64,000 nt of DNA, from positions 1,498,001 to 1,562,000 of the forward strand of contig JAKZZE010000009.1 in the NCBI GenBank assembly GCA_024220505.1, written 5' to 3'. The notes below the pieces were generated by a model. The model saw only the letters and a list, made by a program, of their open reading frames with translations. It ran no database searches and was not told the DNA's origin. Shown piece after piece: positions 1 through 11,909 of this stretch; position 1 is the first letter of the stretch, and each line of letters opens with the position of its first letter. The stretch is from Rhizopus arrhizus. Its lineage: Eukaryota; Mucoromycota; Mucoromycetes; Mucorales; Rhizopodaceae. The position numbers and the translations under genes were made by a program.

Positions 1-560
1 GTGCAAATCGATCTGTTGGTCATTCCTATCGTATCTATACAAGAAATCTATAATGTTGGTAACAGAATTTGTTATATTACAATCGGTTGCACTCTATCAT
101 TTTTGGCCTGGCTTCATTCTCATTCATTTTCGCATTTCTTTTCTTGGTAACTAACTGAGAAATTCCCTGTTTAGTTGATCTATATTGCTTTGCTTCAGAG
201 GTTCGATTTTTGAAAATTGGTTTAATCATAGGCTGTGGTACATTCAATAACACTAATTTTGACACCTTTTTGGGTACTCACTTTAATATTGGCTGGCTAT
301 CCGTTCAAAGGCCAAGTATGTCGTCTAATCTGGTGAGAGTAGAATCCTGTTTTGTTAATGGGGAGATACACAACTGGCTGTACGAAGTAGGCCAGTTGTA
401 TTTCAGTGTGTGACAACATCTACCCATAACTCCAATACATGTGCTGCATCTCTACACTTAGTATGAATTCTTGCTTCCTTCATAGACAGCCTATGTTTTC
501 TAGCCAAATGATTTTGGATAGATTATATAACCATTTTTAAGTCAGTAAATATTGAAGAGA
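1..560 (-). pseudogene. Tc1/mariner-like transposase remnant
   Basis: Read on the minus strand, this stretch gives a broken protein resembling the middle of Mucorales Tc1-like transposases. A segment around 380-200 reads NKTGFYSHQIRRHTW, then KVSTQKGVKISVI, which corresponds in my recollection to the family block 'DEAGFHS..IR...W....P..K.....GV.IS..G'. The catalytic Asp-Glu pair of that block is replaced (NKT instead of DEA), and several in-frame TAA/TAG stops interrupt the reading. The longest open piece is 62 codons (265 to 77). The element is inactive and continues off the left edge. The family assignment rests on remembered resemblance, so confidence is moderate. Confidence 0.42.
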
Positions 561-603
561 CAAATGGAGAGTCTCATTATATATTGTCTAGCCAAAAATT
601 TTA

Positions 604-1215
604 ATGAAGAATACTAATAAATTATCAAAACAAAGCTCTATTGGTGAAAAATTAAGTCTTGAAGGCTCTACTACTTCTTTCGTTGATTTTGTCAATAAAT
701 ATGCCAAAAATGTTATCAATAATGATAGAAATGCCACTAACTTTGCTTTTGACAAGGCATAGCAAAGGAATGGAAGCAAATGTTTCCCTATTGACTTTAT
801 AAAGGATTATGTTGATGAAGGGATTATTAGTCTTATGTATATTGTTAAAAATGCTAGCAAGACTACGTTTTAAAGGTTTCAAGGATTAGAAAAAACCACT
901 TAACATATTAATTTTATCAGCAAACATTTTGATAATGAATAAAAGATAAATAAAGCCACTATATTTAGAGGTTAAGTATTTTTTGATCCCAAGCAAAAAC
1001 AGAATATTTAAAGATATATACATTCATAAAAAAAGAAGGTTAAATCCATTCAATGATTAATTAGTCGTCTTGTTTCGTAGGGAGTCGATGGTGAATATAA
1101 AATATGGTTATTGAATAAGACAATAAATGATATTGCAAGCATGCTGATGATGAGTAATTTAAGCTTGAATGGCGCATCTGAGCTTATTCATTCATTTTCT
1201 TTTAAAAAGTTGATG
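604..1215 (+). pseudogene. decayed coding sequence, unknown family
   Basis: A frame opens with ATG at 604 and reads like ordinary protein for 51 codons, with mixed polar and hydrophobic residues (for example DFVNKYAKNVINND). It meets TAG at 757 and then continues protein-like to TAA at 1216. In between are about eight TAA/TAG codons and a single TGA. Nearly all are one C-to-T change from CAA/CAG (Gln), which suggests decay of a former gene rather than random sequence. I do not recognise the protein. Nearby transposase scraps make a mobile-element origin likely. Confidence 0.3.
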
Positions 1216-3075
1216 TAACTTTTATTTTTAGTATAAGGCTTTACTATTTTTTCATAATCATTCCAAAAAAAGAGGATTTGAAATGGTTCATATAGAGCAA
1301 AGTTGTATTATTTACAATATAACAATGGCTTAAAGCTTCTCAAATTTGGTCAGTGGCTATGTTGCTTAACAGAAATGCTACAAGCCAAAGGATAAGGTTG
1401 AAATCCGCTTACAAATTCATGGCTTGTTTATGCATGCCATTTGTGCACTCTAAACATTTTCGCCTAATAAAATCGTCTTTTCCTTTACCATCACCTGCAA
1501 AATGAATTTTCGTAATAAAAAGCAAAAAGCTTTCAAAAAAGCCTGATAAAAATTATCATTTTGTATCCAAAAGAAATTAATATACTTGATTGGAAGTTGT
1601 TGATCCCCGTGAAAATTTGTCGATCAGTGTACAGTTAAACAATTAACTATTTATATAATTAAAAAGCGAAAAGGGGTAGGCAAAAATATGCATGGCGCAT
1701 ATAGTAAGGATTTAGCAGCATCTTTATGAATAGTAGAAGAAAAAAGAAAAACATCAGATAAGCAAAACTAAAAAGCTTCTTTCAACTTTAGTTTTGTCAA
1801 GCTGGATTCCTATTAAGTGCAGCACAACATGTTATGAACCCCACTGCAATAATTGATGATGATTACCCATATTACAGATAAAGAACAATCCACTATTACT
1901 TTTTAAGGCGAGGGATGGAAAGGAGAAGGTTATTGCTTCATTAGAGTGTGCTGCCTTTATTTGGTTTAATTATTCTAAATTCTATTAGTTAAGGATCATC
2001 ATGTCATCGATCAAAAGGTATTTGCGAAATTAAAATAAATGATAAAAGCCAGAAGACTATGGGCTCAAATAGACATTCTTCACTACTAAAATTAAATTTG
2101 GTAGTTTTAACCTAAAGGCATCATAAACATATTGATAAATCTGTAGAATCATAAAAGAATTATCAGCACCTTCAAATATCTTTTATTAATTCATAGTTTA
2201 CTTAAATTGCCTAATTAAGAATTGTTTGACTCAACTATTACTGTATCAGAACTCACAAAAAGTTATTTGGATTCTATGCTTGCCTGTGCTTGTATTCTGT
2301 GATTCAAAGAATGATTTAATCTTCTAATGATATGCGAAATTGCCTTCAATAAATTGCACATGTCCTTTAACAAACTTCTTTTCATTTTTATGTTATATTC
2401 AATTCTTTAGGAAAAGCATAATACATAAAAGGTCTGATGGTATGTTACAAGAAGTGGAGCAGGAGAAAATTAAGCCAACTTCAAGTTATGTCAAAGTCAG
2501 ATCGAAGAAAAGTGCAGGCGACAGTGTAGACTTCTTGTGTATGACTAATTTTTGCATAATCATTGTGAAAGTGGGGATTAAATCAGTCATGCTTGCAGTT
2601 GAAGCTATAGTTAAGATAGTAAAGGGACAACTTCGTTTATTCCTTTTTTTAATTCCAGGTGAATGCAAATCTTTTAATCAGCCAATAAACTATTTTTTTT
2701 GGGATTGTAACACTTTTCTTTATTTTCCAATTTTGCCAAAAAAAGGACAATCTCCTCGTTTTTGTTGATAATTTCAGAAAGTTCTATTATCGCAATAAAA
2801 AAAAATGACAGCAATATTTTTAGCATCCTTTTTCAGTAACCACCTCAAACCACCTTTTATAGTCCGAAAACACGATAATGTCCATCAATCACTTTAAATT
2901 ATTTCTGGTACATCATTATCAGATTGAAATACTTCTCAAATTTATGACATTTTAATTCGGCTTATAACGTATCAGAATAAAAAGAACTGTAACTGAGGTA
3001 AATTACTAACAGTTATTGCTAAACATTCTCTTTTCTGACAAGGAAGCTGATAGATAGCTTTGGCCATAAGCATGC

Positions 3076-3079
<4 letters not shown>
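1216..3079. other. AT-rich decayed spacer, no supported gene
   Basis: Frames are closed every few dozen codons. A 142-codon open frame at 2340-2768 (plus) has no recognisable motif and no intron partner, so it is not called. Short protein-like stretches, such as a piece around 1385-1450 broken only by TAA, suggest further decay products of the same kind as the neighbouring pseudogenes. Confidence 0.4.

Positions 3080-3131
<52 letters not shown>
3080..3131 (+). repeat. poly(T) run of 52
   Basis: An uninterrupted run of 52 T follows GCATGCTGCC. It is the longest homopolymer in the window. It could be a retroelement poly(A) tail in minus orientation or simple slippage expansion. No retroelement body is visible beside it. 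Confidence 0.97.
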
Positions 3132-3536
3132 CAAGTTTGTTTATCAGAAAAAAATTGTAAAATTGTGTAAACCAAGTCATTAAAAGTATTTATTGAATAT
3201 TCATTATATAAATTTAACAGATACACTAACGCTAGATATAGCTTCATTAAAAGGGAAAGTCTAATGTCTGAATGAAAAAAGAAAAAGAATACATTGAAGT
3301 AGTTTTACGTGTTAATCAAGGATCTTCCTTTCATTTTGTCAATGCGATTTTGAGAAATCTTATATTAGATAATTTAATAAAAAAAAAATTTAAAACATTG
3401 ATTGTGAGACAAGCCAAGCTTTATCTGTTATTGAATCCCGTGTTTAGGAAAAGCGTGTTCAGATATTTAAAAAGCAGGTGAGTCTAATTATTTTGCCTTC
3501 ATTCTTGTATTTTTAACTTATAATTTTTTAAAGACA

Positions 3537-3860
3537 ATGATAATTAAATTCAACATTACATATCTATTATTTGTTACAATCTCCCTGTGGTTTGTTCAAA
3601 CAACATCAGCAAAAGCATTAAACCTCGGAGATTACGATCTTTGCCAGGTTCAAGGGGATTCATCCGATTGTGCCTTTGCTTGTCAGGAAATGATACAAGG
3701 AAGAGGATCTTGTATTTTCAATAAATGCTATTGTACAGAAAAGACAGAGATTGGAAAATGCGAGGATGATGATCATGAATCATGCGATGCTCTTTGTCAA
3801 GATATGTCTTCGGATTTAGTTGGCTTTTGTATGGATTCTCAATGTAGTTGCATTAGCTAA
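3537..3860 (+). CDS. small secreted protein with two CS-alpha-beta (defensin-like) modules
   Basis: A 107-residue protein from a single exon. Residues 1-25 form a classic signal peptide: a hydrophobic core (YLLFVTISLWFV) and cleavage expected after TTSA. The mature part holds twelve cysteines in two repeats. The first has spacing C-x8-C-x3-C-x9-C-x4-C-x-C and the second C-x7-C-x3-C-x10-C-x4-C-x-C. The CxxxC...CxC layout is the signature of the cysteine-stabilised alpha-beta fold of defensins and related small proteins. The mature protein is acidic (DDD, EDDDHE), unlike most antimicrobial defensins, which are cationic. Role unknown: it could be antimicrobial, a signal, or a cell-surface factor. 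The seen facts are the signal peptide and cysteine spacing; the fold is inferred. No neighbour suggests a function. Confidence 0.72.
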   Translation: MIIKFNITYLLFVTISLWFVQTTSAKALNLGDYDLCQVQGDSSDCAFACQEMIQGRGSCIFNKCYCTEKTEIGKCEDDDHESCDALCQDMSSDLVGFCMDSQCSCIS

Positions 3861-5225
3861 ATTATGACATGGAAAAGAAAAATATACGCACATAGCGTGA
3901 TACCAAAACGATTCATTCAAAATACAACATATCAGCTTGCAACTCCTTAAATTCAATTCACTCATACTTTTTACTTCCTAATATCAACCTTCTTTTTATT
4001 TTAGATGACTACTCTAAAATGTTATCATTGTTTTTTTGTCGTGTTTGTAATCAACTCCAGTGTATATAATACATAACTTGACTTGTTTATGGCTATTTTA
4101 ATCCGAAATTACTCTTTTTCTTTCAAATAAAATACCATTTCTTGTATAATAAATTGATTCTCGGCATTTTTGTTATGTAATGGTTATTGTCTTCATAGAT
4201 GCTAAATGGATTTTTTTTTAAAAAAAAGCCAAATACAAGCAGGGTTCGTGTCACGCTAAACCGTGTTTAATTTTGTGTCATGACATACTTTTCACATGTA
4301 ACTGATTTCCTCACAATTAAGTGAAGATTTATGGAAAGATTAGGCAAAATGCTTACAAAATTGAATCTATCAGAAAATACCAGCTATTTAATAAATAGCA
4401 TGCTGTGACAAACTAACACACTAAATCATTTGGTTTATATTTGAGGTAGTTTTTAAGTTACCGAGTTAAATTTTGGAAACCTAAGATAAATCCACAGTCT
4501 AACTTAGGAGCAGCTTAAATCACTAGCTGGGAAATATCCTTTCCTTTTTTAGCATTAGTTTCGTGTGCTCTATTAACAAATTTATATATCAACATGCCCC
4601 TTGGTGATAACCAACCATTGGTTCAAAAGCTCTATCTTATCAAGCTTACTCATTATATTAAGCAAGAAAAAACTTTGTCTTTCGAATTTTAAAATTAATA
4701 TAAATGGACTAGAGATTCATTTCTGTATTCATTTTCTAAATTTAAGTCAAAACCAACTTAAGCTTCCTGTGGTTTGGCATAGTAGATATTATTCTAAACA
4801 AGAAAGTATGTCTTTGGCTTTTTAGTGAACATTCGCACCTATTTTGCTTTCAGGAAGCATGATACACGTTATTAACATAGAACAATCATGTGACCGTTCG
4901 GAAACTGAATATGCCGGACACTGAGTTTTAACTACTGAAAGCGACACAGGAAGCCAAGGAAGTTGGGCATATCTGATGGTAAAGAAGTGGAACACTAGCA
5001 AGCTCCCTCTTTTATTATCATATTGTAAGTTGATAAACAGACTAGATTATACTAAAGTTGACAAGAGAAAATGGATACGGATGGATAAATGGATGAAATA
5101 ACAGCTCTTCAGAAAAGATGAAAAACTAAAATTTGCAACATATAAACTCTATTCTCTTGTCAACTTTTTAATTCGGACTTCACTAACAAAATTATATTCA
5201 ATTCCACATTATAGAGTATAGCACA
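3861..5225. other. intergenic, no gene seen
   Basis: About 1.36 kb of AT-rich spacer with short frames only. It holds a small T9-A8 snapback near 4211-4227. The 3' part presumably contains the promoter and leader of the S10 gene; a pyrimidine-rich stretch (CTATTCTCTTGTC) lies near 5150, but no defined element can be named. Confidence 0.5.
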
Positions 5226-5888
5226 ATGCTTGTCAGTAAGCAGAACAGAAAAGTCATTTACGAAGCTCTTTTCAAGGGTAATAAAGAACACTGTGAATAC
5301 GTGCGGAATGATTAATACACAGATGATAGATGGTGCCCTCTGTGCTCCCAAGGACTATAATGCTCCCAAGCACACTGAACTTGAAGTTCCTAACCTTGAA
5401 GTCATCAAGATTATGCAATCCTTGACTTCCAAGGGTTTGGTTAAGACTCAATTCTCTTGGCAATGGTATTACTACACCCTCACTGATGAGGGTATCGACT
5501 ATCTCCGTGAATGTAGGTATTTATTATGGTTAGACATGGTAAAAATAAGATGAAAGCTAACTTGCAACGTTAGACCTCCACTTGCCTCAAGAAATTGTCC
5601 CTGCTACTTTGAAAAAGACTGCTCGTCCTGCCTCTGCTGCTCCTCGTCGTAACTGTAAGTTTACTAATGTAACAAAAAGAAAAGAATATACTTATTTCTT
5701 TTAATAGTCGGCGGTGATCGTGAAGGTCGTGCACCCCGTGGTGATCGTGACAATTACAGACGTAAGGAAGGTGCTTCTGGTGACTTCAAGCCTGAATTCC
5801 GTGGTGGTCTTGGTAAATGAAAGAAAAAAGGTGTTGGAAAGTAGCTTTTACTAACATAATCATTTGTATAGGCCGTAACCGCGAATAA
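5226..5888 (+). CDS. RPS10: 40S ribosomal protein S10 (eS10), five exons
   Basis: Small-subunit ribosomal protein of the 40S beak. Joined exons 5226-5277, 5330-5512, 5574-5654, about 5708-5812 and 5872-5888 give 145 residues, the size expected for fungal S10. The start MLVSKQNRKVIYEALFK matches the conserved family start. The central winged-helix part contains APKHTELEVPNLEVIK and the aromatic strand QFSWQWYYYTLTDEG, followed by YLHLPQEIVPATL. The C-terminal tail is rich in Arg and Gly (PEFRGGLGRNRE), as in other S10 proteins. All four introns are short (about 50-60 bp), GT-AG, and two fall inside codons. The next gene (XPA) starts only 136 bp downstream on the same strand. Confidence 0.95.
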
Positions 5889-6024
5889 GTTGCTTTTTTT
5901 GCATAGACAATAAAAAAACAAAAAGGACTCAGCTTTTTTGTATTCATGCATGCCTTCAAAAGCCACATTTAATGCGTAGTAATTTTTTTTACCTTTTCTT
6001 TCCTTTTTATTTTTCCTATAAATT

Positions 6025-7044
6025 ATGCCAGAATTATCTACTTTAACTGAAGAGCAATTGCGAAGAATAGAAGCAAATAAAGCAAGAGCTTTGGAAAAAC
6101 TAAAGCAAAAAGACAAGCAAGGGAGTTAGAAGAAAAAAAAGAGGAGAGGCCTTTAAAAAGGGCACGTTGGATTAAATCCTATTATGAATATGACTTGAGC
6201 AAAATGATAGATTCAAAAGGTGGATTTATTGTAGAAGAAGACAAAATTAAAGAAGAAAAGAAAAACCGTTATGTACCCGAACCTTATTATCGTAAGCATA
6301 TGAAATTTGATTTAGAAAATGAACTCACTGTTCTGCCTCAGCTTCCTTTGATTCTTCAGAGACTCCGAAATGTAAAGAATGCGGTACAATAGACTTGGAC
6401 TCTGTTTTTTTTAATGTGTTTCACCTGAATCTTTGTTCCATTTGCAAAGAAAAGTTTCCGGAAAAATATAGTTTGATAACGAAAACAGAGGCAAAAGAGG
6501 TAAAAATAAAGATGCAGTGCATAGTTGATATTTTTTGGCTAACATATTGTACAGGACTATTTACTAACAGATCGTAAATTTATTGATTAAATGAATGTGT
6601 ATATCAAAACACTTATACATTATTATTAGCTGAACTTAAAGATACAGAGTTACTTCCACATTGGTCTAAGCCAAACCCTCACAAGTCAACTTGGAATGAC
6701 ATGATGCTTTATGTTCGTGAAATGGTAACCATAAAGAAAAAATGCTTTTCATAATGACTTAGTTGTTATAGGTTGAGGCATATGCTTTTAAAAAATGGAA
6801 CGGACCAGAGGGTTTAGATGCGGAATACGAAAGAAGAGAAGCACAAAAGAAGGCAAAAAAGGAGAAAAAATTTAAAGAAAAACTGGCAGACTTAAGACGA
6901 AGGACATTGACCACAAGCAGAGAAAGGCAGCGTCAAGAAGGACCGCATAAACATTTATTTGATTCAGTGGTACAAAATAAGGAAGGGCAATCAATGCAGA
7001 AATGCTCAAGTTGTGGTCTTGTTATTGAAGCAGAAGAATTATAA
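6025..7044 (+). CDS. RAD14: XPA/Rad14 DNA-damage recognition protein, reading frame one base short
   Basis: Nucleotide-excision-repair scaffold that binds damaged DNA with RPA and TFIIH. Exons 6025-6291, 6360-6499, 6555-6573, 6630-6724 and 6772-7044 encode the XPA zinc finger (CKECG...CSICKEKFPEKYS), the KTEAKE/DYLLTD junction and the DNA-binding block NPHKSTWNDMMLYVRE followed by AFKKWNGPEGLDAE. The N-terminus has the conserved ERPLKRARW and SYYEYDLS. The exon total is 794 bases, one short of a multiple of three. The frame breaks at an A5 run (6107-6111), where one extra A restores continuity and would give 264 residues. The 68-bp second intron can be read through in frame, which explains a misleading open stretch there. 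A sequencing or assembly error is the likeliest reason for the missing base, but a true mutation is possible. Confidence 0.88.
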
Positions 7045-7202
7045 AATGCTTTCCTTTTTAAACATGTGTAAATAGAACTTTAATCATTAAAATATACGAG
7101 TACTTTATTAAAAAAGTCATAAATCATGATATCGCTTATTTTTATAATTGACTGACATTGATGTATTATAATAAGGGTTTTATTTATTTTATTTGGAATG
7201 CT

Positions 7203-10200
7203 TTATGATTGTCTACTGAGTTCATGAGATTCTTCTATATCTAATGAGCTTCTGTTTTGTAATTGAGTATAAGGTTGCTGACGACGATGACGATGATGAA
7301 GTGAACGATTGTTGACCCATAAGGAAAGTTTATCAAATAACTTAGAACATTCTCTACTGGATGACACATTTGGAGTAGATGATTCCATACTTTCTGTATG
7401 CGCAATATATTTTAATACGTCCTTTACTGTAACCAATCCTTTCAGTCTTCCCCGCTCTTCCAATAGCACAACTCTTGGCCTAACATTGTATTTTGTCAAC
7501 AACATTTCATTATACTATTTGGGTATATGTACCCTAATTGCTTAAACATATCCATTACTGTTTCTAGGTAAAGTTTAGGATGAACTGTGATAGGTGTTTG
7601 GTCCATATACATTCCAAAGTCCATGACCTCTGAGGAGCCTCTTAAATGATAGTCTTCTTCGTCATCTGATTCAAAGTTGGTTAAGATTTCTGGTTCTTCA
7701 TTTGTGTCGGGCGTAAATCGACATATTGTCTCATTGTGAGCCTTTTTATTCACTTTTGCTTTTTCTAGAATATATTGTTAAATAAAAAAAAAAAAGAAAA
7801 GCAGAAAAGACACACTTGCCTATTAAGTATTGAAGTTCAGAACGCCCTATGTATCCAATTAATATCATTGACTTTAGATCCTCTACCACTGGGAACCCTT
7901 GAAAGTCAGTGGTTTTCAGTATTGTTTCTATAAAATAATGTAAGGGGCCTTCTATTAAAGTTATTATTTTAATTTACCAATATCCATAAACGTCATATCA
8001 GCAGCTGTCATCACTGTCATATTCGTTTGCATAACGTGTGAAACTATGATAGATAACGTTAGATTGAGTAATACTGTATATGTTAGTTTATACCAGGCAC
8101 TCCAAACACCTGCTCATCGCCATCCAAAATAGGATAGCCATTTAATCGAATGTAACGATCAGCAATTCCTCCCGACTTAAACCAATCGTTTACAGCGCGA
8201 GTCACCATAAGTGCAATCTGTATGTATTTAGACTTCATACGACAAATAAAAGGATTTAACTTACCATTGTAGGCAAAATGTAAGTGATTTGGCCTGTCAA
8301 TTCAAACATAATGACTACAACAGACACTTTTTTTATAAAATAGCGTAAATCTATGTGTGTCTTGTAATAATAATAGGACATTACCTGTGATGTGCATAAC
8401 GCCACTATAGAAGTTGTATTGATTAATATTGTATTTTGTTATCACGTTTTATTGTTTACCCTAATGCAGCAGCAGCTCCAAGAAAAGCATAAGTTCCAGG
8501 GGTGATACACTAAACAAAGTAATCAGTTTTCGCTTTATTTTATTGTTTACTATTTTTTCTTTCTTTCTTACAGGCATATCTGGACGACATGATGAAAATA
8601 AAAACAAGTCAGGGTTATTTCTATCATAATGAGTGTTAGAAATGACATAGATATAATAATAATGCTATTAATTTACTCATGCCATAATTTCACAAGCAAG
8701 CCAACCATTCTTCCAAAAGTTGCACCAATAGCCATAGAAGGTACAAAAATACCACAAGGCACTTTTGCACCATACGTTATAATAGTGCCAAAACAACGAA
8801 GGAGCGTAGCAACAAATAACAATATCACCATGCGACCAGCTTCCTTTGTCTCACAGAGTCCATAATAATTTTCTGATCCAGCACCTTCACATTCTCTAAA
8901 TAAAATACCCATTATTTCTGTCATATCAATACGCAAAAACACGTTAGGATAAGCAATCAAAGCAGTAGCAAATGCTAATATCGCAGCCTCCATTATCGGA
9001 AAATCTTTCAAAACATTCTTTCGAAATTTGGCAACCAACAAATTATATTTAATAACGAGCGTTCCATACAGACCCTACATTTTTTAATTAAAAGGTGTTC
9101 AAATTTGAAATTATGCCACTTACACCAAACAGACCAATGATGATTACGAAAAGATATTCAAAGAAATGCCAATCACGGTCGTAGCTAACTTGAAACATAA
9201 CTAATTTACCAGTTCTAAAAGGATTCATTGCCTAACAGTAATGTGTAAATAGGCATTAATCTATTTTTTGTGACTCTAACCTGTAGCACAATTGTAGCAA
9301 TCATAGCACAAAAAAAGCTTTTCCACATTGTTCTATTAGGAAAAGTGTTGCTCATTTCTTCCAATGCAAATAGTACTCCACCGATGGGTGAACCAAAAGC
9401 GACTGCTACACCAGCCGCACTAGAAGCTGTCAATATTTCTCTCATTTCAGCTACATGTCAAAACTTATATAAGGAAGTCGTACTTTTTTATACATGTAAC
9501 AGCGTTACCTTTGCTTGTTCTGAATTTTTTAAAACATCTGGAAATAACGTTTCCAACACAACAAGCCATATGAACTGATGGTCCCTCTTTCCCTAATGAT
9601 AAATTGGATGCGACAGACATAGACTACGGAAAATAGGTTATAAAGTGCATCCTATATAAATACACTCCATTACTTGTAATTACCAAACCAATACTTTTTA
9701 TCACAAGTGTCCATCCACCCAAAAATCCTTTCATGACGAATCCAGCTATTCTATAGTCAATCTTATGCTTTTTTTTTGTACATGTCTATCTGTCTGTCTG
9801 TGTACCTATAATACATTTAATTTCAGATATACCCGAGCCTGCAGCATAAGGGGCAAATGTTTTGACAAGGTAAGCACATGTTGTAGCAAATGATGTCTGT
9901 AAGTGTGTGTGCTATTAATCTTTTGTTTATTGTAATATAGTCTATATACTTTACTGCCCATAACACATAAGATATCCATTTAACAATATACACATTGGGT
10001 CCCAAATTCATAAATTCACCCCAATCTGTCCAGTCAGCACAACTTCCGTCTGTTGAATGTTTTAAAATAGTGTTCTTGATCTTCCTTTTTTTTTCTTCCT
10101 TTTTTTCTTTTTTACCTGAATTCTCAATTTCCCAACAACAAAACTTTTGATTTAACCACCAAGCATTTGAACAATATCCCAACTTAATATCTGATAACCA

Positions 10201-10578
10201 ATCAGTAACAATCGTGATCAGAGCAGACATGAGTCCAATAGCGGCTCCTACGCGCCAACATAGAGTTTAGTATTTTATCAATTTCTTTGTATCCATTATT
10301 ACCAACTAGGAAAACCACAAACCAAGATTCGGTTGTTTCAAAGGTTAAGTTCCACCAGGAACGCCATGAATTATCATTGGTGATAGAGTTCTTCACTGAA
10401 GATTGGCGGTATCTTTCTAAAATGGCATCCTTTACCCAATCTAGATTTTGTGGTTAGTCTGTGCATTATTTGATTCAATCTTTCAGCTATAAACCAGTAG
10501 TAGTAAAATCTTCATAACGTCTGATTTGTGCTAATTCTTCTTCAATCTCTACAGAAGAAGTATGTCTGTGCCCAGCCA
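7203..10578 (-). CDS. CLC-family voltage-gated chloride channel/exchanger with CBS domains
   Basis: Multi-exon membrane protein starting [15 protein letters not shown] at 10578, then DFTTTDWVKDAI across the first intron, the usual start of fungal Gef1/ClC-3-like proteins. Selectivity and gating motifs follow in order: GSGISEIK (about 9840; Ser where many members have Pro), GKEGPSVH with the gating glutamate (about 9580), [13 protein letters not shown] (about 9380) and [14 protein letters not shown] (about 8745). Two C-terminal CBS segments lie at about 8250-7500 and 7505-7203, the second containing [12 protein letters not shown]. The gating glutamate suggests a Cl-/H+ exchanger of Golgi, endosome or vacuole; this is family knowledge, not shown here. 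Many short introns split the gene and I have not fixed every boundary. It converges with XPA, with 158 bp between stop codons. Confidence 0.9.
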
Positions 10579-11199
10579 TTTTGCACCTGATTAACTAAAA
10601 GAAGTGCCGTAAAAATTAAAATTACATGCTTTTTTATTGGCCAGCATTATTTTAATCAATTTATTTTGAAATTGCATTGACATACGGAATCTGAATACAG
10701 GTTACTCAGATTGACAGCATTGCTTGTTTTATTCATGAAACATTCGTATTTATAAATGGAAACGAAAGATGATTGAATATAGTACTATATTTGAATTTGT
10801 ATGGACTGGTAAACTCCTTTCTTCATCTGATGGTTGAGAGCTTTAACATTCATTTTATCGATACTAATGAGCTAAGGCCCGTTGTGTTTAAAGTTAGGCT
10901 TTTTGTTCCTATTCAAAAATAGCAAAAACAGCTACAGTCGTTCCCCTGTCAATCGCATAATTTTCTTAAATTAGTTTGATCCAGAAAAAGGAAATTTATT
11001 TGCTTACGTTTGAGAAAATAACTTATAATTCAAATTATTGTCGACTATGATGTAAAAGCTTTATCGGTGACGGTAATGGAATTGTTAGAACTTTGTTGCC
11101 ACATCTTCCTCTCTTTTTTTCCTCATAGCAGCATGCTCATTCGAGAATGTAATTAAACTAATTTTGTATGCAGTCAAAAGACTAATCTGTTTCATTGAA
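10579..11199. other. intergenic, no gene seen
   Basis: AT-rich spacer between the CLC gene start and the mobile-element graveyard. It should contain the CLC promoter (minus strand). No open frame or repeat of note. Confidence 0.5.
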
Positions 11200-11683
11200 A
11201 AGCTCATTCGGCGTTAGTCGAAGATGAAGATCTTATTCTGCCTTTGAAGTGGAAGCCTGGCGAAGATCTTATGAGAAAGTTAGTGTTGAACCACTCCCAA
11301 AAGTTATAGATTTGGTTGTCCATTCTCTAGTTGCTAATATATTTTATCACTCGTATAAATACGTGATATATGTTTAACATACAAATTGCGTATATATAGA
11401 TACAAGTATTCCAGCCGACAGCTACGCTGTAGCTCAAACCGAATGGACTGCCACTAAAAACGCATATACTTTGTATGTCTCCGGAGAAGCAAATAATGGT
11501 AAATTTATTCCGGTACTAGTTGCTCTTCACGAAGAAGTCAATCATGCTACAATGTTGGAAACCATCGATTGCTGTGCGATGGTCTACGCAGAGTTTAGGC
11601 TTTTGCCTACAGTTTTAATTATCTCTATTAATGGTTCCTCTAGTCTAGAAGACAATATTGAGATTAATCCTGTTGAGAATTAA
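11200..11683 (+). pseudogene. fragment of a possible PD-(D/E)XK (Rpn-like) element protein
   Basis: The end of this fragment is open (11471-11683): it has the block FIPVLVALHEEVNHATML, then YAEFRLLPTVLIISI. The minus-strand pseudogene at 12.2-12.7 kb has the same pattern: LPLILIETQCHVDQEFMYRL, then YSRYKVLPIVLVV. Both resemble the strand-E-x-Q/K-helix-PVVLY core of Rpn/transposase_31-type nucleases. Here the presumed catalytic E-x-Q is already lost (ALH). The upstream part (about 11210-11300, ALVEDEDLILPLKWKPG) is cut by a stop near 11310. It is dead DNA, probably a scrap of a mobile element. The family call is tentative. Confidence 0.35.
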
Positions 11684-11909
11684 TGTTTGGTGCAATGCAA
11701 GTCTGACTTCTGGGCACATAGATGGTTTTTGTTTTTTCCTCATTCAGTTGATATAAATGCGACCAGCACCCCTATACACTAACTTACAACGTTATGTCAA
11801 TTCTTATCTGACTCAAACAAGACTCTTCACTTTTCGCGCAATGTCGAAGCTCATACTATACATATGACTTGTGAAGCTGCAACAAACAGGAAAAGCTAAA
11901 TATATCAAT

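Noticed and set aside
1590..1650. VVDPRENLS reading that recalls the Fanzor RuvC-I motif
   Set aside because: No other Fanzor block lies at the right distance in any frame, and the glycine-arginine pair after the Asp is absent.
2340..2768. 142-codon plus-strand open frame
   Set aside because: Composition is not protein-like at either end and no recognisable domain. Likely chance in decayed DNA.
3272..3481. 69-codon plus-strand frame before the secreted protein gene
   Set aside because: Basic, Leu-rich, no motif or homology, and ends 56 bp before a better gene. It could be leader sequence.
6300..6345. In-frame extension YYRKHMKFDLENEL of XPA and an apparent second frameshift
   Set aside because: Explained by a 68-bp GTAAGC...TTCAG intron (6292-6359) that happens to be open in frame.
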